The position numbers were made by a program, and so were the translations under genes. A stretch of 64,000 nucleotides of DNA, taken from an uncultured Bacteroidia bacterium (lineage in GTDB: Bacteria; Bacteroidota; Bacteroidia; Bacteroidales; F082). The notes beneath the pieces are model-generated. The model worked only from the letters and a program-made list of their open reading frames with translations, was not told the DNA's origin and did no database searches. Numbering within the stretch: the first letter of the stretch is position 1; the number at the start of each line of letters is the position of its first letter. Positions 41,292-49,355 of this stretch are shown in pieces. The stretch covers positions 248,001-312,000 of the forward strand of contig CACYHP010000001.1 in the NCBI GenBank assembly GCA_902774295.1, read 5' to 3'.

Positions 41292-41935
41292 ATTTTTACC
41301 TTTCTGATTAACGATAGATTACCACTTGACAAGGCCTCGAAATTGGCCTCAATTTTCTCGATGTTCCAATCCCACCATTTCAGTTCCAGCAGATAGGCGA
41401 TGAATTCGTCATCGAAACGCTTTCTGACCACACGGCAGGGATTTCCCACGGCAACAGTGTATGGAGGAATGTCCGAGGCAACCACCGAGTTGGCTCCGAT
41501 AATGGCTCCGTCGCCGATATGGACACCCGGCATAATGGTTACATGCTGACCAATCCAAACGTCATTGCCCACAACGGTATCGCCTTTCAGAGGCAATTCA
41601 TCTTTCACTGGAGCAATGGCGCTGCCCCAGTCTCCACCGATGACGTAAAACGGATAGGTAGTCACACCATCCATCCTGTGATTGGCACCATTCATCACAA
41701 ACTCCACACCTTTGGCGATAGCGCAGAACTTGCCGATAATCAGCCGGTCGCCAATGAAGTCGTAGAAATGAGTGACATGCTTCTCGAACTGGTCGGCACC
41801 ATCCACGTCATCGTAGTAAGTATAGTCGCCGATGATAATACGAGGGCTCTTCACCACATTCTTGATGAAGCAGAGGCTCGGGATGTTGGGATTCGGGAAA
41901 GCCTCGTTGGGGTTAGGTCGGTTTTTTATTTCCAT
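41288..41935 (-). CDS. CatB/Vat-like hexapeptide acetyltransferase
   Basis: A 215-residue left-handed beta-helix acetyltransferase of the xenobiotic-acetyltransferase type. RIIIGDYTYYDDVDGADQFE, then KFCAIAKGVEFVMNGANHRM (catalytic His) and DVWIGQHVTIMPGVHIGDGA with VAVGNPCRVVRKRF are the family words. Close relatives include antibiotic-modifying enzymes, but many chromosomal members have no known drug link, so resistance should not be assumed. The ATG at 41935 (MEIKNRPNP) is chosen over the upstream TTG. Second in a small operon with two flavoproteins. Confidence 0.88.
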   Translation of the reverse strand: MEIKNRPNPNEAFPNPNIPSLCFIKNVVKSPRIIIGDYTYYDDVDGADQFEKHVTHFYDFIGDRLIIGKFCAIAKGVEFVMNGANHRMDGVTTYPFYVIGGDWGSAIAPVKDELPLKGDTVVGNDVWIGQHVTIMPGVHIGDGAIIGANSVVASDIPPYTVAVGNPCRVVRKRFDDEFIAYLLELKWWDWNIEKIEANFEALSSGNLSLIRKVKI

Positions 41936-41982
41936 AATTCCCAATTTTGCAGATTATTTGAGGCACTTTGCCAAATAGCGTT

Positions 41983-42600
41983 TTATCGGATGAAATTCGT
42001 GTACCGCGTCACTTCCTTTTCAGGCAGTCCGTTGCGCTCGCGCTCGGCGGCGATAGCGCGCATGAGGAAAGCCATGTTGCGGCCCAAAATGCGCATGATT
42101 TGTACGCCTTCTTCGTCATTCATCACATCTTCGGGGGTGTGGCCATGCACCATGTTCCAATAGCGACTGCTCGCGATGGACATCTCGCTGATGGTGAAAT
42201 ACTTGTTGAGCCGGTCGAAAGCGGCTGTGGTGCCACCACGACGGGCCGAGACGACGGCCGCACCCACCTTCATGCGTTTGTCGAACGGGGTGCTGAAAAA
42301 CAGGCGGTCGAGCAGGTTGGTGAGCGTTCCGTTGGGGCCGGCGTAATACACCGGCGAACCGACCACGAGGCCATCGGCTTGCTCAAACTTGGGTGCCACT
42401 TCGTTCACCATGTCGTTGAACACGCAACGCCCCAATTCGGCGCATTTGCCGCAGGCGATGCAGCCTCGGATATCCTTGTTGCCGATGTGGACTATTTCGG
42501 TATCTATGCCGTTTTTCCGTAACTCTTCCGCCACAATGTTCAAGGCGGTGAAGGTGCAGCCTTTGGCGTGCGGGCTGCCGTTGATAAGAAGTGTTTTCAT
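41983..42600 (-). CDS. NAD(P)H-dependent oxidoreductase, flavodoxin family
   Basis: A 205-residue flavoprotein. LLINGSPHAKGCTFTALNIV holds the FMN phosphate loop; RGCIACGKCAELGRCVFND is the four-cysteine insertion; VVGSPVYYAGPNGTLTNLLD is the flavin-ring loop. A longer C-terminal part (SRYWNMVHGHTPEDV) is typical of the multimeric flavodoxin group. First gene of a three-gene set with the acetyltransferase and the WrbA-like protein; a TATCTTTG box precedes it. Confidence 0.88.
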   Translation of the reverse strand: MKTLLINGSPHAKGCTFTALNIVAEELRKNGIDTEIVHIGNKDIRGCIACGKCAELGRCVFNDMVNEVAPKFEQADGLVVGSPVYYAGPNGTLTNLLDRLFFSTPFDKRMKVGAAVVSARRGGTTAAFDRLNKYFTISEMSIASSRYWNMVHGHTPEDVMNDEEGVQIMRILGRNMAFLMRAIAAERERNGLPEKEVTRYTNFIR

Positions 42601-42624
42601 ATACGTTCTACTTAAAAAACATTA

Positions 42625-42632
42625 CAAAGATA
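42625..42632 (-). promoter_or_regulatory. -7 box (TATCTTTG) for the oxidoreductase/acetyltransferase set
   Basis: TATCTTTG on the minus strand, 24 bases ahead of the ATG at 42600. Confidence 0.6.
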
Positions 42633-42670
42633 CAACTTTTCTCCGAATGGAGAAAGAAAACAACCTTTTT

Positions 42671-42865
42671 TCAACGTCCCAACATCTCCATCCCCACCAT
42701 CGGATTGGTGTCAATAAGCTTCAGCGACTTCACCATCTCGGCGCCGTTGGCTTTGATGTAGTCGAGGTAGTCCTGCGTGACGGCGTGGCTGTGCAGGTCG
42801 ATTTGTGCCAATGTGGGCAATGTGGAAAGTGCCATAAGGATAATTGTTACGATGCACTTTTTCAT
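42671..42865 (-). pseudogene. Internally deleted secreted amidohydrolase gene
   Basis: The 64-codon frame has a signal peptide (MKKCIVTIILMALSTLPTLA) followed by QIDLHSHAVTQDYLDYIKAN, the start of a metal-dependent amidohydrolase with its HSH metal ligands, and then jumps to SLKLIDTNPMVGMEMLGR, which looks like a C-terminal end. Full members have about 330-350 residues. It lies directly downstream of the hydrolase gene, so it was probably once part of that operon. Confidence 0.6.
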
Positions 42866-42893
42866 GTTAGTTGAGTTTCTTCCTTTTGTGGCT

Positions 42894-44006
42894 TTATTTC
42901 AGATTTGTCCTGAAAAACTCCGCCAATTTATCCCACGGAATGTAATTGCCCTCGCCACCGTCGTAAAGGTCGCAATGTGAGGCGCCGGGGATGATGAGCA
43001 GCTGCTTGTTTTCGGGCACAGGATTCGGCTTACCGATGAAGTTGTAGCCTTCTGCTTGGCCTTCCACCATGTATTTGTATGCCGCCTCGCCGAAGTAGCG
43101 CGAGTGGGCCTTCTCGCCGTGCATCACCATGACGGCGGAGCGGATCTCATTGATATAATAAAGGAAGCGTGCGTTAGCGTAAGCCTGCGTCCCGATGACA
43201 CGCCAGCCGTCGTTGCTGTTGCCGCTGCGCTTGTGGTAGCCGCGCGGGGTTTTATAATAGGCGTGGTAGTCCTTCACAAACTGCGGAGCATCCTCGGGCA
43301 AAGGGTCGATGACACCACCAGCCATTGCCATTGGGTCGGTAAGACGCTGTTTGGCGAGGGCCTCGCGGGCTGCGTGGCGTGACTCTTCTTTGTCTTCACT
43401 GTCGAAGTAGCCATTGCCGCTGACGCGGGTCATGTCGTACATTGTGCTGGCCACGGTAGCCTTGATGCGAGTGTCGGCGGCGGCAGCGTTGAGGGCGATG
43501 CCACCCCAGCCGCAGATACCGATGATGCCTATCTTTTCAGCATCCACATTGTCCAGTTTCGACAGGAAATCAACGGCGGTCATGAAGTCTTCCGTGTTGA
43601 TGTCGGGCGAGGCTGTACGACGAGGCTCACCGCTGCTTTCGCCAGTATAGGACGGGTCGAAAGCCAGCGTCACGAAACCGCGTTCTGCCATCTTCATGGC
43701 ATAGAGGCCGCTCGACTGCTCCTTGACGGCGCCAAAAGGACCACTCACGGCAATAGCCGCCAATTTGCCTTCGGCATCCTTTGGTGTATAGAGGTCTGCT
43801 GCCAAAGTCAGACCGTATTGGGTTTCGAATGTCACCTTGCGGTGATTCACTTTGTCGCTCAGCGGGAACACCTTGTCCCACTCCTGCGTGAGGTTCAGTT
43901 CTTGTTTCATTTCTTCTTTTGTTTCCATTGCTTCTGTTGTTTGCGGTTGGTTGTTACAGGCAGTCATAAGTGCTACCACTGCTGCAAGGATGAGAATCTT
44001 TTTCAT
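42894..44006 (-). CDS. Alpha/beta hydrolase lipoprotein with a Cys nucleophile motif
   Basis: A 370-residue exported hydrolase. The lipobox MTAC gives C17 as the lipid anchor. The nucleophile elbow reads GICGWGG with Cys165, instead of Ser, as in dienelactone hydrolases. SGPFGAVKEQSSGLYAMKMA near 88-107 supplies the oxyanion side, FDPSYTGESSGEPR is a neighbouring loop, and GASHCDLYDGG near 340-350 gives the catalytic His. Substrate unknown. It has its own promoter and is divergent from the AraC gene at 44173, a likely regulator. Confidence 0.85.
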   Translation of the reverse strand: MKKILILAAVVALMTACNNQPQTTEAMETKEEMKQELNLTQEWDKVFPLSDKVNHRKVTFETQYGLTLAADLYTPKDAEGKLAAIAVSGPFGAVKEQSSGLYAMKMAERGFVTLAFDPSYTGESSGEPRRTASPDINTEDFMTAVDFLSKLDNVDAEKIGIIGICGWGGIALNAAAADTRIKATVASTMYDMTRVSGNGYFDSEDKEESRHAAREALAKQRLTDPMAMAGGVIDPLPEDAPQFVKDYHAYYKTPRGYHKRSGNSNDGWRVIGTQAYANARFLYYINEIRSAVMVMHGEKAHSRYFGEAAYKYMVEGQAEGYNFIGKPNPVPENKQLLIIPGASHCDLYDGGEGNYIPWDKLAEFFRTNLK

Positions 44007-44031
44007 TTATACCTAATTCTAATTACGCTTG

Positions 44032-44039
44032 CAAAAGTA
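44032..44039 (-). promoter_or_regulatory. -7 box (TACTTTTG) for the alpha/beta hydrolase gene
   Basis: TACTTTTG followed by C on the minus strand, 25 bases ahead of the ATG at 44006. Confidence 0.5.
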
Positions 44040-44157
44040 CACTTGTTATTTAGAAAAGGTATTACATAAATTGGCTAAATATATACCAATTTCGCAGAAA
44101 TTGACTATAATATATAAGATTATGTACCATTTTTTTATTGCTTTTCCAAATTAATCG

Positions 44158-44165
44158 TACCTTTG
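44158..44165 (+). promoter_or_regulatory. -7 box (TACCTTTG) for the araC gene at 44173
   Basis: TACCTTTG followed by C ends 7 bases before the ATG, giving a very short or absent leader. Confidence 0.55.
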
Positions 44166-44172
44166 CATCGCA

Positions 44173-45066
44173 ATGAAGAAGATTCTGAAAATAGATAATC
44201 CCAATGACTTTGCCCGATTTGTGGATGCTCCTGAGCTGCATCCATTGGTCAGTATTATCCACTATGACGAACTGGCTCCCTTCCGTCATAGCCTGAACAA
44301 TTACGGTGTGTATGGACTCTTCATCCAGCGTCAGTTTCCCAAAGATCTCTCGTATGGCATGAAGACCCTGCAGGTGAGCGATGCCTCGATTATTGCCGTT
44401 GAACCAGGACAGATTGGCGGCTTGGAGGACAATGGGGAGCTCATCTCGCTGAGCGGATGGGTGCTATTGTGGTCGTCCGAACTGCTGCACGGTTCTGAAC
44501 TGAAACGTCAGATAGAACGCTACCAATATTTCTCTTATTTCTTCACTGGCTCGCTGCGGATGGAGCCTGATGAATGGCTCAGCATCACACAACTGCTCAC
44601 CCAGATGCGGCAAGAGTTGATAACTCACGATGACTCGCCTTCGCTCAGAAGCATCTTGTTGGGCTATCTGCACCTGATACTGGAATACTGCAACCGCATC
44701 TATCTGCGTCAGCTCTCTGAGGAAGACAGTGGCAACAGCGACTTGCTGAAACGTTTTCATGACTTGCTGCAACAATATTTCCGCGAGAATCGGCAACTGA
44801 CGCAAGGCCTGCCCGCCGTTGCCTATTGCGCCTCAGAACTGGCCTATTCGCCACGTTATTTTGGCGACATCGTCCACAAGGCGACAGGAGGAACGGCCAT
44901 CGGATACATCCACAATTACGTCATCAACCAAGCCAAGAGCCTGCTCATGAACGGCCACAACATCAGCGAGACCTCGCGCCTCCTCGGTTTCGATTTTCCC
45001 CATCATTTCACCCGCCTCTTCAAAAAGATGACTGGACTCACGCCTAGCGAGTATTTAGGGAAATAG
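44173..45066 (+). CDS. AraC family transcriptional regulator
   Basis: A full-length 297-residue regulator. An N-terminal cupin-like domain (about 1-165, with HPLVSIIHYDEL) precedes the double helix-turn-helix: VAYCASELAYSPRYFGDIVH and ISETSRLLGFDFPHHFTRLF with TGLTPSEYLGK at the end. Such regulators are common beside flavodoxin-like reductases and hydrolases; it diverges from the hydrolase gene and may control the operon(s) at 40.7-44.0 kb. Its ligand is not known. Confidence 0.92.
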   Translation: MKKILKIDNPNDFARFVDAPELHPLVSIIHYDELAPFRHSLNNYGVYGLFIQRQFPKDLSYGMKTLQVSDASIIAVEPGQIGGLEDNGELISLSGWVLLWSSELLHGSELKRQIERYQYFSYFFTGSLRMEPDEWLSITQLLTQMRQELITHDDSPSLRSILLGYLHLILEYCNRIYLRQLSEEDSGNSDLLKRFHDLLQQYFRENRQLTQGLPAVAYCASELAYSPRYFGDIVHKATGGTAIGYIHNYVINQAKSLLMNGHNISETSRLLGFDFPHHFTRLFKKMTGLTPSEYLGK

Positions 45067-45130
45067 CTGGGTCGAGAGGTATATTGGATGATTATTTAAA
45101 AGCCCCTTCAACCATTATTAACGATAGATC

Positions 45131-45313
45131 CTATTTCTCCAGTATTGGCAGTAAAACCAGAAAATAGATAGCTAACATAAGACTACCGATTGCGATGAGA
45201 ATCAATGGGGTTTTCTTGTGGGTTTCATTCTTTTTGTCAATAAAAGTCCACACCCCACCAATGACTAACAAAACCAGTTGAACAATCATCCAAATATAAA
45301 TGAAAACTCTCAT
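45131..45313 (-). CDS. Small two-segment membrane protein
   Basis: A 60-residue protein with two hydrophobic segments (about 3-24 and 36-56) joined by a short charged loop (DKKNETHKK). I recognise no family. A TACCTTTG box at 45350-45357 lies 36 bases upstream and supports expression. Confidence 0.5.
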   Translation of the reverse strand: MRVFIYIWMIVQLVLLVIGGVWTFIDKKNETHKKTPLILIAIGSLMLAIYFLVLLPILEK

Positions 45314-45349
45314 ATCTTAATAATTTTATTTCTAATTACCCAATTCCTG

Positions 45350-45357
45350 CAAAGGTA
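45350..45357 (-). promoter_or_regulatory. -7 box (TACCTTTG) for the small membrane protein gene
   Basis: TACCTTTG followed by GC on the minus strand, 36 bases ahead of the ATG at 45313. Confidence 0.5.
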
Positions 45358-45395
45358 TAAAAATGTTTTTAATTATTCTTATATAATCTTGACAT

Positions 45396-45770
45396 TTAAT
45401 CTTCTTTTTTTGCATTTGGCACCATAAAGATTACCATCAGAACGCCTATGGCGCCGGCGATGGGGACAATGACTAGGGCTACTGAGCCTTTGGGAATGAA
45501 GACGAAAACGGAGAGCAACACCATCGCCACCATGATGCCGCAAGCACCAGCTTTTTGCGCAATTGTCATTCCGCCGCGACGGTGATAGCTGCGGATGTAG
45601 GTGCCCAGCCATGACTTCAAAAGCCAGTCTTGTAAACGTTGCGATGAGCGGTAGAAACACCATGAAGCCAGCAAAAGAAACGGCGTGGTTGGCAATCCCG
45701 GCACAACTACGCCCAAGGCGCCAAGACCCGTACAAAGCAGTCCCAATGCTATTAGCAATGATTTTTTCAT
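45396..45770 (-). CDS. DUF454 (YbaN-like) inner membrane protein
   Basis: A 124-residue membrane protein. LGALGVVVPGLPTTPFLLLA near 17-36 and SQRLQDWLLKSWLGTYIRSY are the family words, followed by two C-terminal segments. Function unknown. The start at 45770 (MKKSLLIALG), 7 bases after the PhzF stop, is preferred to the 45815 opening that would overlap phzF. Confidence 0.85.
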   Translation of the reverse strand: MKKSLLIALGLLCTGLGALGVVVPGLPTTPFLLLASWCFYRSSQRLQDWLLKSWLGTYIRSYHRRGGMTIAQKAGACGIMVAMVLLSVFVFIPKGSVALVIVPIAGAIGVLMVIFMVPNAKKED

Positions 45771-45777
45771 TTTTGAA

Positions 45778-46632
45778 TTATTCTCTGCAAAGACAAGAAA
45801 AACTTCCTTCCGCAACTATTGCTGCTGTTCCTCCGACAAAAACATTTCCGTCAGGTAGGATGCGGGTGGCGATGACCGAAGGCCGTCCCATTGCCTCGCC
45901 TTGGATGAAGGCGCATTCAGCCTCAGTGCCGAGGTAGCCGTTTTGTTGCAAATAATATGTCAGCGAGGCGTTGGCAGTGCCTGTCGCCGACTCCTCCGGG
46001 ATGTCGTACAACGGCGCAAAGTCGCGGACATGGGCAGTGTAGCCGTCGTCGCCGAAAGCGAAGACGTGGAAACTCACGGCATCGTATTTCTTTGTGATGG
46101 CAGCGATAGCCTCCATGTCGGGCTGCAGCGACTGCAACGTCGCCACATCGGGCAGCGGAATCATGAGGTCGGGGAGGCCGGCGGAGACGATCTGAACAGT
46201 GTAGGGGCAAAACATGTTTTGCCCGTACATCCCCAATGCTCTATAAATCTCTTCAGTGTTTCCAACGGTCGCCACTATGCGCGGCTTCGCCATCTGCATC
46301 AGCACCTTGTTGTTGGCTTCGATGGTCAGGTCGCCGGCTTTGGTGTGGCAGAGGCATTGTCCTGATGCCAGTCCTTTCTTATGAAGCAGGAAAAACGAGG
46401 CTATGGTGGCGTGGCCGCACAAGTCTACCTCGGCTTTCGGGGTGAAGTAGCGTATCGTGAACTCGTTTTCGCCGTCGCACCGCACGAAAGCCGTCTCCGA
46501 ATAACGAAGCTCGACAGCGATTTTCAGCATCAGCTCATCTTCCGGAAAAGAGTCTGAATCAAGAAGCACCACTCCGGCAGGATTTCCGCCGAAAGGCTTG
46601 TCGGTGAAGGCGTCAACGATGAAGTAGTTCAT
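45778..46632 (-). CDS. PhzF-family isomerase
   Basis: A 284-residue protein of the phenazine-biosynthesis PhzF/diaminopimelate-epimerase-like fold. YFIVDAFTDKPFGGNPAGVV opens it; ELRYSETAFVR holds the catalytic Glu near 46; FTPKAEVDLCGHATIASFFL and EESATGTANASLTYYL are the two pseudo-symmetric loops. No phenazine genes are near; in most bacteria the reaction is unknown. It lies 9 bases downstream of the Na/Pi transporter gene. Confidence 0.93.
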   Translation of the reverse strand: MNYFIVDAFTDKPFGGNPAGVVLLDSDSFPEDELMLKIAVELRYSETAFVRCDGENEFTIRYFTPKAEVDLCGHATIASFFLLHKKGLASGQCLCHTKAGDLTIEANNKVLMQMAKPRIVATVGNTEEIYRALGMYGQNMFCPYTVQIVSAGLPDLMIPLPDVATLQSLQPDMEAIAAITKKYDAVSFHVFAFGDDGYTAHVRDFAPLYDIPEESATGTANASLTYYLQQNGYLGTEAECAFIQGEAMGRPSVIATRILPDGNVFVGGTAAIVAEGSFSCLCRE

Positions 46633-46641
46633 AACGAGATT

Positions 46642-48318
46642 TTAGAGATTAAGAATCGTCTTGCCGACGTTGGTGAGGTGGTCGGCCACACGCTCGGAGT
46701 TCTGTGCCAGCGACAGATATTCCGCTCCTACTGATGGTGTGCACACTCCACGCACAAGGCGTTCGATATGGTGTTGCTCCATCAGGTCTGTGTAGTCATC
46801 GATAGAATCCTCGATCATGTCAGCGCGTTCGAGAGCCTCGTGGTCGAGCTTGTGGTAAGCGAGCATAGTCTCCTTGTACAGATCCACGATAAGCTGCTCC
46901 ATCTTCTTGATCTCCACCACGGCATCATCAGAGAATTTAGCGTTCTGTCCTTTGAGTGCGTCGGCATATTCGACGATGTTTTCAGCGTAGTCGCCGATGC
47001 GCTCGAGGTCACTCACGGTGCGTATGGTTGTAATAAGATAACGTTGGTCAAAACTGTTGAGGCTCTTGCCGGAAAGCTTTACCGAATAATCAACCAGTTC
47101 TTTGTTAAGATAATTCAGCAATATCTCGGTTTTTCGGAATTGTTCCACCTCGCTGTAGTCCATGGTGGTGATGATATGAATCGACCTTTGGAAGTTCTGT
47201 ATGGCGAGTTCTGCCATATTCTCGATTTCGGCCTTCAGCTGACGGATGGCGACTACAGGTGTGCTCAGCATCTGTTCGTTGAGATAACGCAGATGAGGCT
47301 CGTCGCTTTTTTCTTCAGGCGATTCTTTCACTATACGGCAAGCCAAGTTCACCAAAGCATTTGTCAACGGCATGGCTACCAACATGGTGCTGATGTTGAA
47401 AATGGTGTGGAACATAGCGAGCTGTATTTGAGGCGCTGAAGGGAACATCCTGTCAAACAGAATTCCAAACGTCCATTCATTGCCTGTTGTCACGCGTAAC
47501 AGGAATCCTATCAGCATGAAGATTGCCACACCCATGATATTGAAAATCAGGTGTATCATGGCTGTTCGTTTTGCTGATATGCCACTCGTCACGCCGGCGA
47601 TGATGGCGACCACGCATGAGCCGATGTTGCTACCCATCGTCAGGTAGATGCCTTGGTCGAGCGTCACCAAGCCCGAGACGACCATAGTGATTGCGATGGA
47701 TGTCATCACCGACGAGGATTGTATGATGGCTGTCAGGATGGCGCCGACCAATACCAGCAGCACGGCGTTGTTGATGCTTGCAAGAAACTGTTTTACAGCG
47801 TCGAGAGCGGCAAATTCATCCATGGCGTTTGCCATCATCGAGAGACCGACAAAAAGCATTCCGAAGCCTGTCAGTATGCCCCCGATCTGCTTGGTAATAT
47901 TGCGTTTGCTGAACAGCGTCATAAAAGCTCCGATGCCTGCAAAGGCCGCAAAGATGATTGTCGTGGAGATGCTGTTCTTGCCGAACATTCCCAACGCCAC
48001 CAGCTGCGCAGTAACTGTGGTACCGATGTTGGCTCCATAGATGATGGTGGCAGCTTGTGTCAACGACAATATCCCCACGTTGACGAAGCCTATCACCATC
48101 ACTGTGACGGCGCCGCTACTTTGGATGGCGGCAGTGCCCACTGTGCCGATGCCTACGCCGAGCCACTTGCTTTTTCCTGTCTTTGAAAACAGCTGCTTCA
48201 ACCTTTTCGACGACACCGCCTCGAGATGGGTGCTCATCATCTGACAGGCTACAAGGAACACGCCTATGCCCGCCATCAAGGTCAATATTGCAGTTAGAAC
48301 GCTTGAAAAACTAATCAT
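46642..48318 (-). CDS. Na/Pi cotransporter family protein with PhoU-like tail
   Basis: A 558-residue inner-membrane protein. Two repeats of about four segments hold GTVGTAAIQSSGAVTVMVIG and ILTAIIQSSSVMTSIAITMV, the QSS motifs that bind sodium and phosphate. The C-terminal 180 residues are helical and PhoU-like (QRYLITTIRTVSDLERIGDY). Probably imports phosphate or adjusts its flux; the tail may sense it. First gene of a transcript with phzF and the DUF454 gene; a TATCTTTG box is at 48355. Confidence 0.93.
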   Translation of the reverse strand: MISFSSVLTAILTLMAGIGVFLVACQMMSTHLEAVSSKRLKQLFSKTGKSKWLGVGIGTVGTAAIQSSGAVTVMVIGFVNVGILSLTQAATIIYGANIGTTVTAQLVALGMFGKNSISTTIIFAAFAGIGAFMTLFSKRNITKQIGGILTGFGMLFVGLSMMANAMDEFAALDAVKQFLASINNAVLLVLVGAILTAIIQSSSVMTSIAITMVVSGLVTLDQGIYLTMGSNIGSCVVAIIAGVTSGISAKRTAMIHLIFNIMGVAIFMLIGFLLRVTTGNEWTFGILFDRMFPSAPQIQLAMFHTIFNISTMLVAMPLTNALVNLACRIVKESPEEKSDEPHLRYLNEQMLSTPVVAIRQLKAEIENMAELAIQNFQRSIHIITTMDYSEVEQFRKTEILLNYLNKELVDYSVKLSGKSLNSFDQRYLITTIRTVSDLERIGDYAENIVEYADALKGQNAKFSDDAVVEIKKMEQLIVDLYKETMLAYHKLDHEALERADMIEDSIDDYTDLMEQHHIERLVRGVCTPSVGAEYLSLAQNSERVADHLTNVGKTILNL

Positions 48319-48354
48319 AATGAACTATAAGCTTTGTGGTTTTAAAATGTTCTG

Positions 48355-48362
48355 CAAAGATA
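48355..48362 (-). promoter_or_regulatory. -7 box (TATCTTTG) for the Na/Pi transporter operon
   Basis: TATCTTTG followed by GC on the minus strand, 36 bases ahead of the ATG at 48318 and close to the end of the ZIP gene. Confidence 0.6.
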
Positions 48363-48371
48363 ATAAAAAAA

Positions 48372-49154
48372 TCATCCCATCACAACATCTAAAATCATCA
48401 TTAATACAAAACCTATTGCGAAGCCTATTGTTGAGAGGTTGGAATGCTCACCTGAAGATGCCTCGGGTATCAGTTCTTCGACCACCACGTAGCACATTGC
48501 GCCGGCGGCGAAGGAGAGCATATAAGGCAGGATAGGGGTGAGCCATGATGCTAAAAGCACCACTGCCAGACCGCCCAGCGGCTCGACGATGCCGCTGAGC
48601 GATCCGAGGAGGAACGAACGTCCCTTGCTGTTGCCCTCGGCGCACATCGGCATGGAGATGATGGCGCCTTCGGGTATGTTTTGTATGGCGATGCCGAGCG
48701 AGACGGCTATCGCGCTGGCTATAGTGACGTCGCCGACACCCTGCGAGGCGGCAGCGAACACCACGCCGACAGCCATGCCCTCAGGCAGGTTGTGGATGGT
48801 GACAGCCAACGCCAGCATCGCGGTGCGCGACAGCTTCGAACGCGGTCCTTCAGGAGTGTTGGCTCCGAGATGAAGGTGCGGCGTGAGCTCATCCAAAAGC
48901 AGCAGGAAGCCTACACCTGCGAGAAATCCTATCGCAGCAGGCAACACCGACCATGCGCCTCGTCCTGACTCCATCTCTATTGACGGGATGAGCAGCGACC
49001 ACACCGAAGCGGCCACCATCACGCCCGAGGCAAAGCCAAGCAACGACTTCTGCACCCTCGGCGACATATCTTTCTTCATGAAGAAGACAAACGCCGCACC
49101 GAGCATGGTGCCAAGAAGCGGTATCAAAAGACCTATAGTGATGCCCATAGTCAT
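48372..49154 (-). CDS. ZIP family divalent metal transporter
   Basis: A 260-residue importer of zinc or a similar cation. Eight segments; TIHNLPEGMAVGVVFAAA and AIQNIPEGAIISMPM are the two metal-binding HN-PEG words of helices IV and V; LLLLDELTPHLHLG is a His-containing loop. The frame opens at 49229, but MTMGITIG at 49154 is chosen because of the TATTTTTG box at 49175-49182. Stands alone. Confidence 0.92.
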   Translation of the reverse strand: MTMGITIGLLIPLLGTMLGAAFVFFMKKDMSPRVQKSLLGFASGVMVAASVWSLLIPSIEMESGRGAWSVLPAAIGFLAGVGFLLLLDELTPHLHLGANTPEGPRSKLSRTAMLALAVTIHNLPEGMAVGVVFAAASQGVGDVTIASAIAVSLGIAIQNIPEGAIISMPMCAEGNSKGRSFLLGSLSGIVEPLGGLAVVLLASWLTPILPYMLSFAAGAMCYVVVEELIPEASSGEHSNLSTIGFAIGFVLMMILDVVMG

Positions 49155-49174
49155 TACCTTAATAATTATCGTTG

Positions 49175-49182
49175 CAAAAATA
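49175..49182 (-). promoter_or_regulatory. -7 box (TATTTTTG) for the ZIP gene
   Basis: TATTTTTG followed by GC on the minus strand, 20 bases ahead of the ATG at 49154. Confidence 0.55.
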
Positions 49183-49293
49183 CGGAAAAAAAACGGCATT
49201 TGAGTACCTGGGTGTTTAAATTTCCCCATATTTTATGATAAAAGCCCTCTAAAATCACAAGAAATGATGATGTTTTGATAAGGATGAAGGCTC

Positions 49294-49301
49294 TAATTTT
49301 G
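49294..49301 (+). promoter_or_regulatory. -7 box (TAATTTTG) for the RND export operon
   Basis: TAATTTTG followed by C, with a TTTG 16 bases upstream (49274-49277) that fits the -33 element. The ATG is 54 bases further on at 49356. Confidence 0.6.
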
Positions 49302-49355
49302 CAGTCTGAAATTAACTATTTGAAGATTGAAGTATTAATTTTAAAAATTTAAAAC

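Noticed and set aside
41288..41935. Streptogramin or chloramphenicol resistance gene
   Set aside because: The family includes resistance enzymes, but this chromosomal member sits with flavoproteins and shows nothing specific to drug binding.
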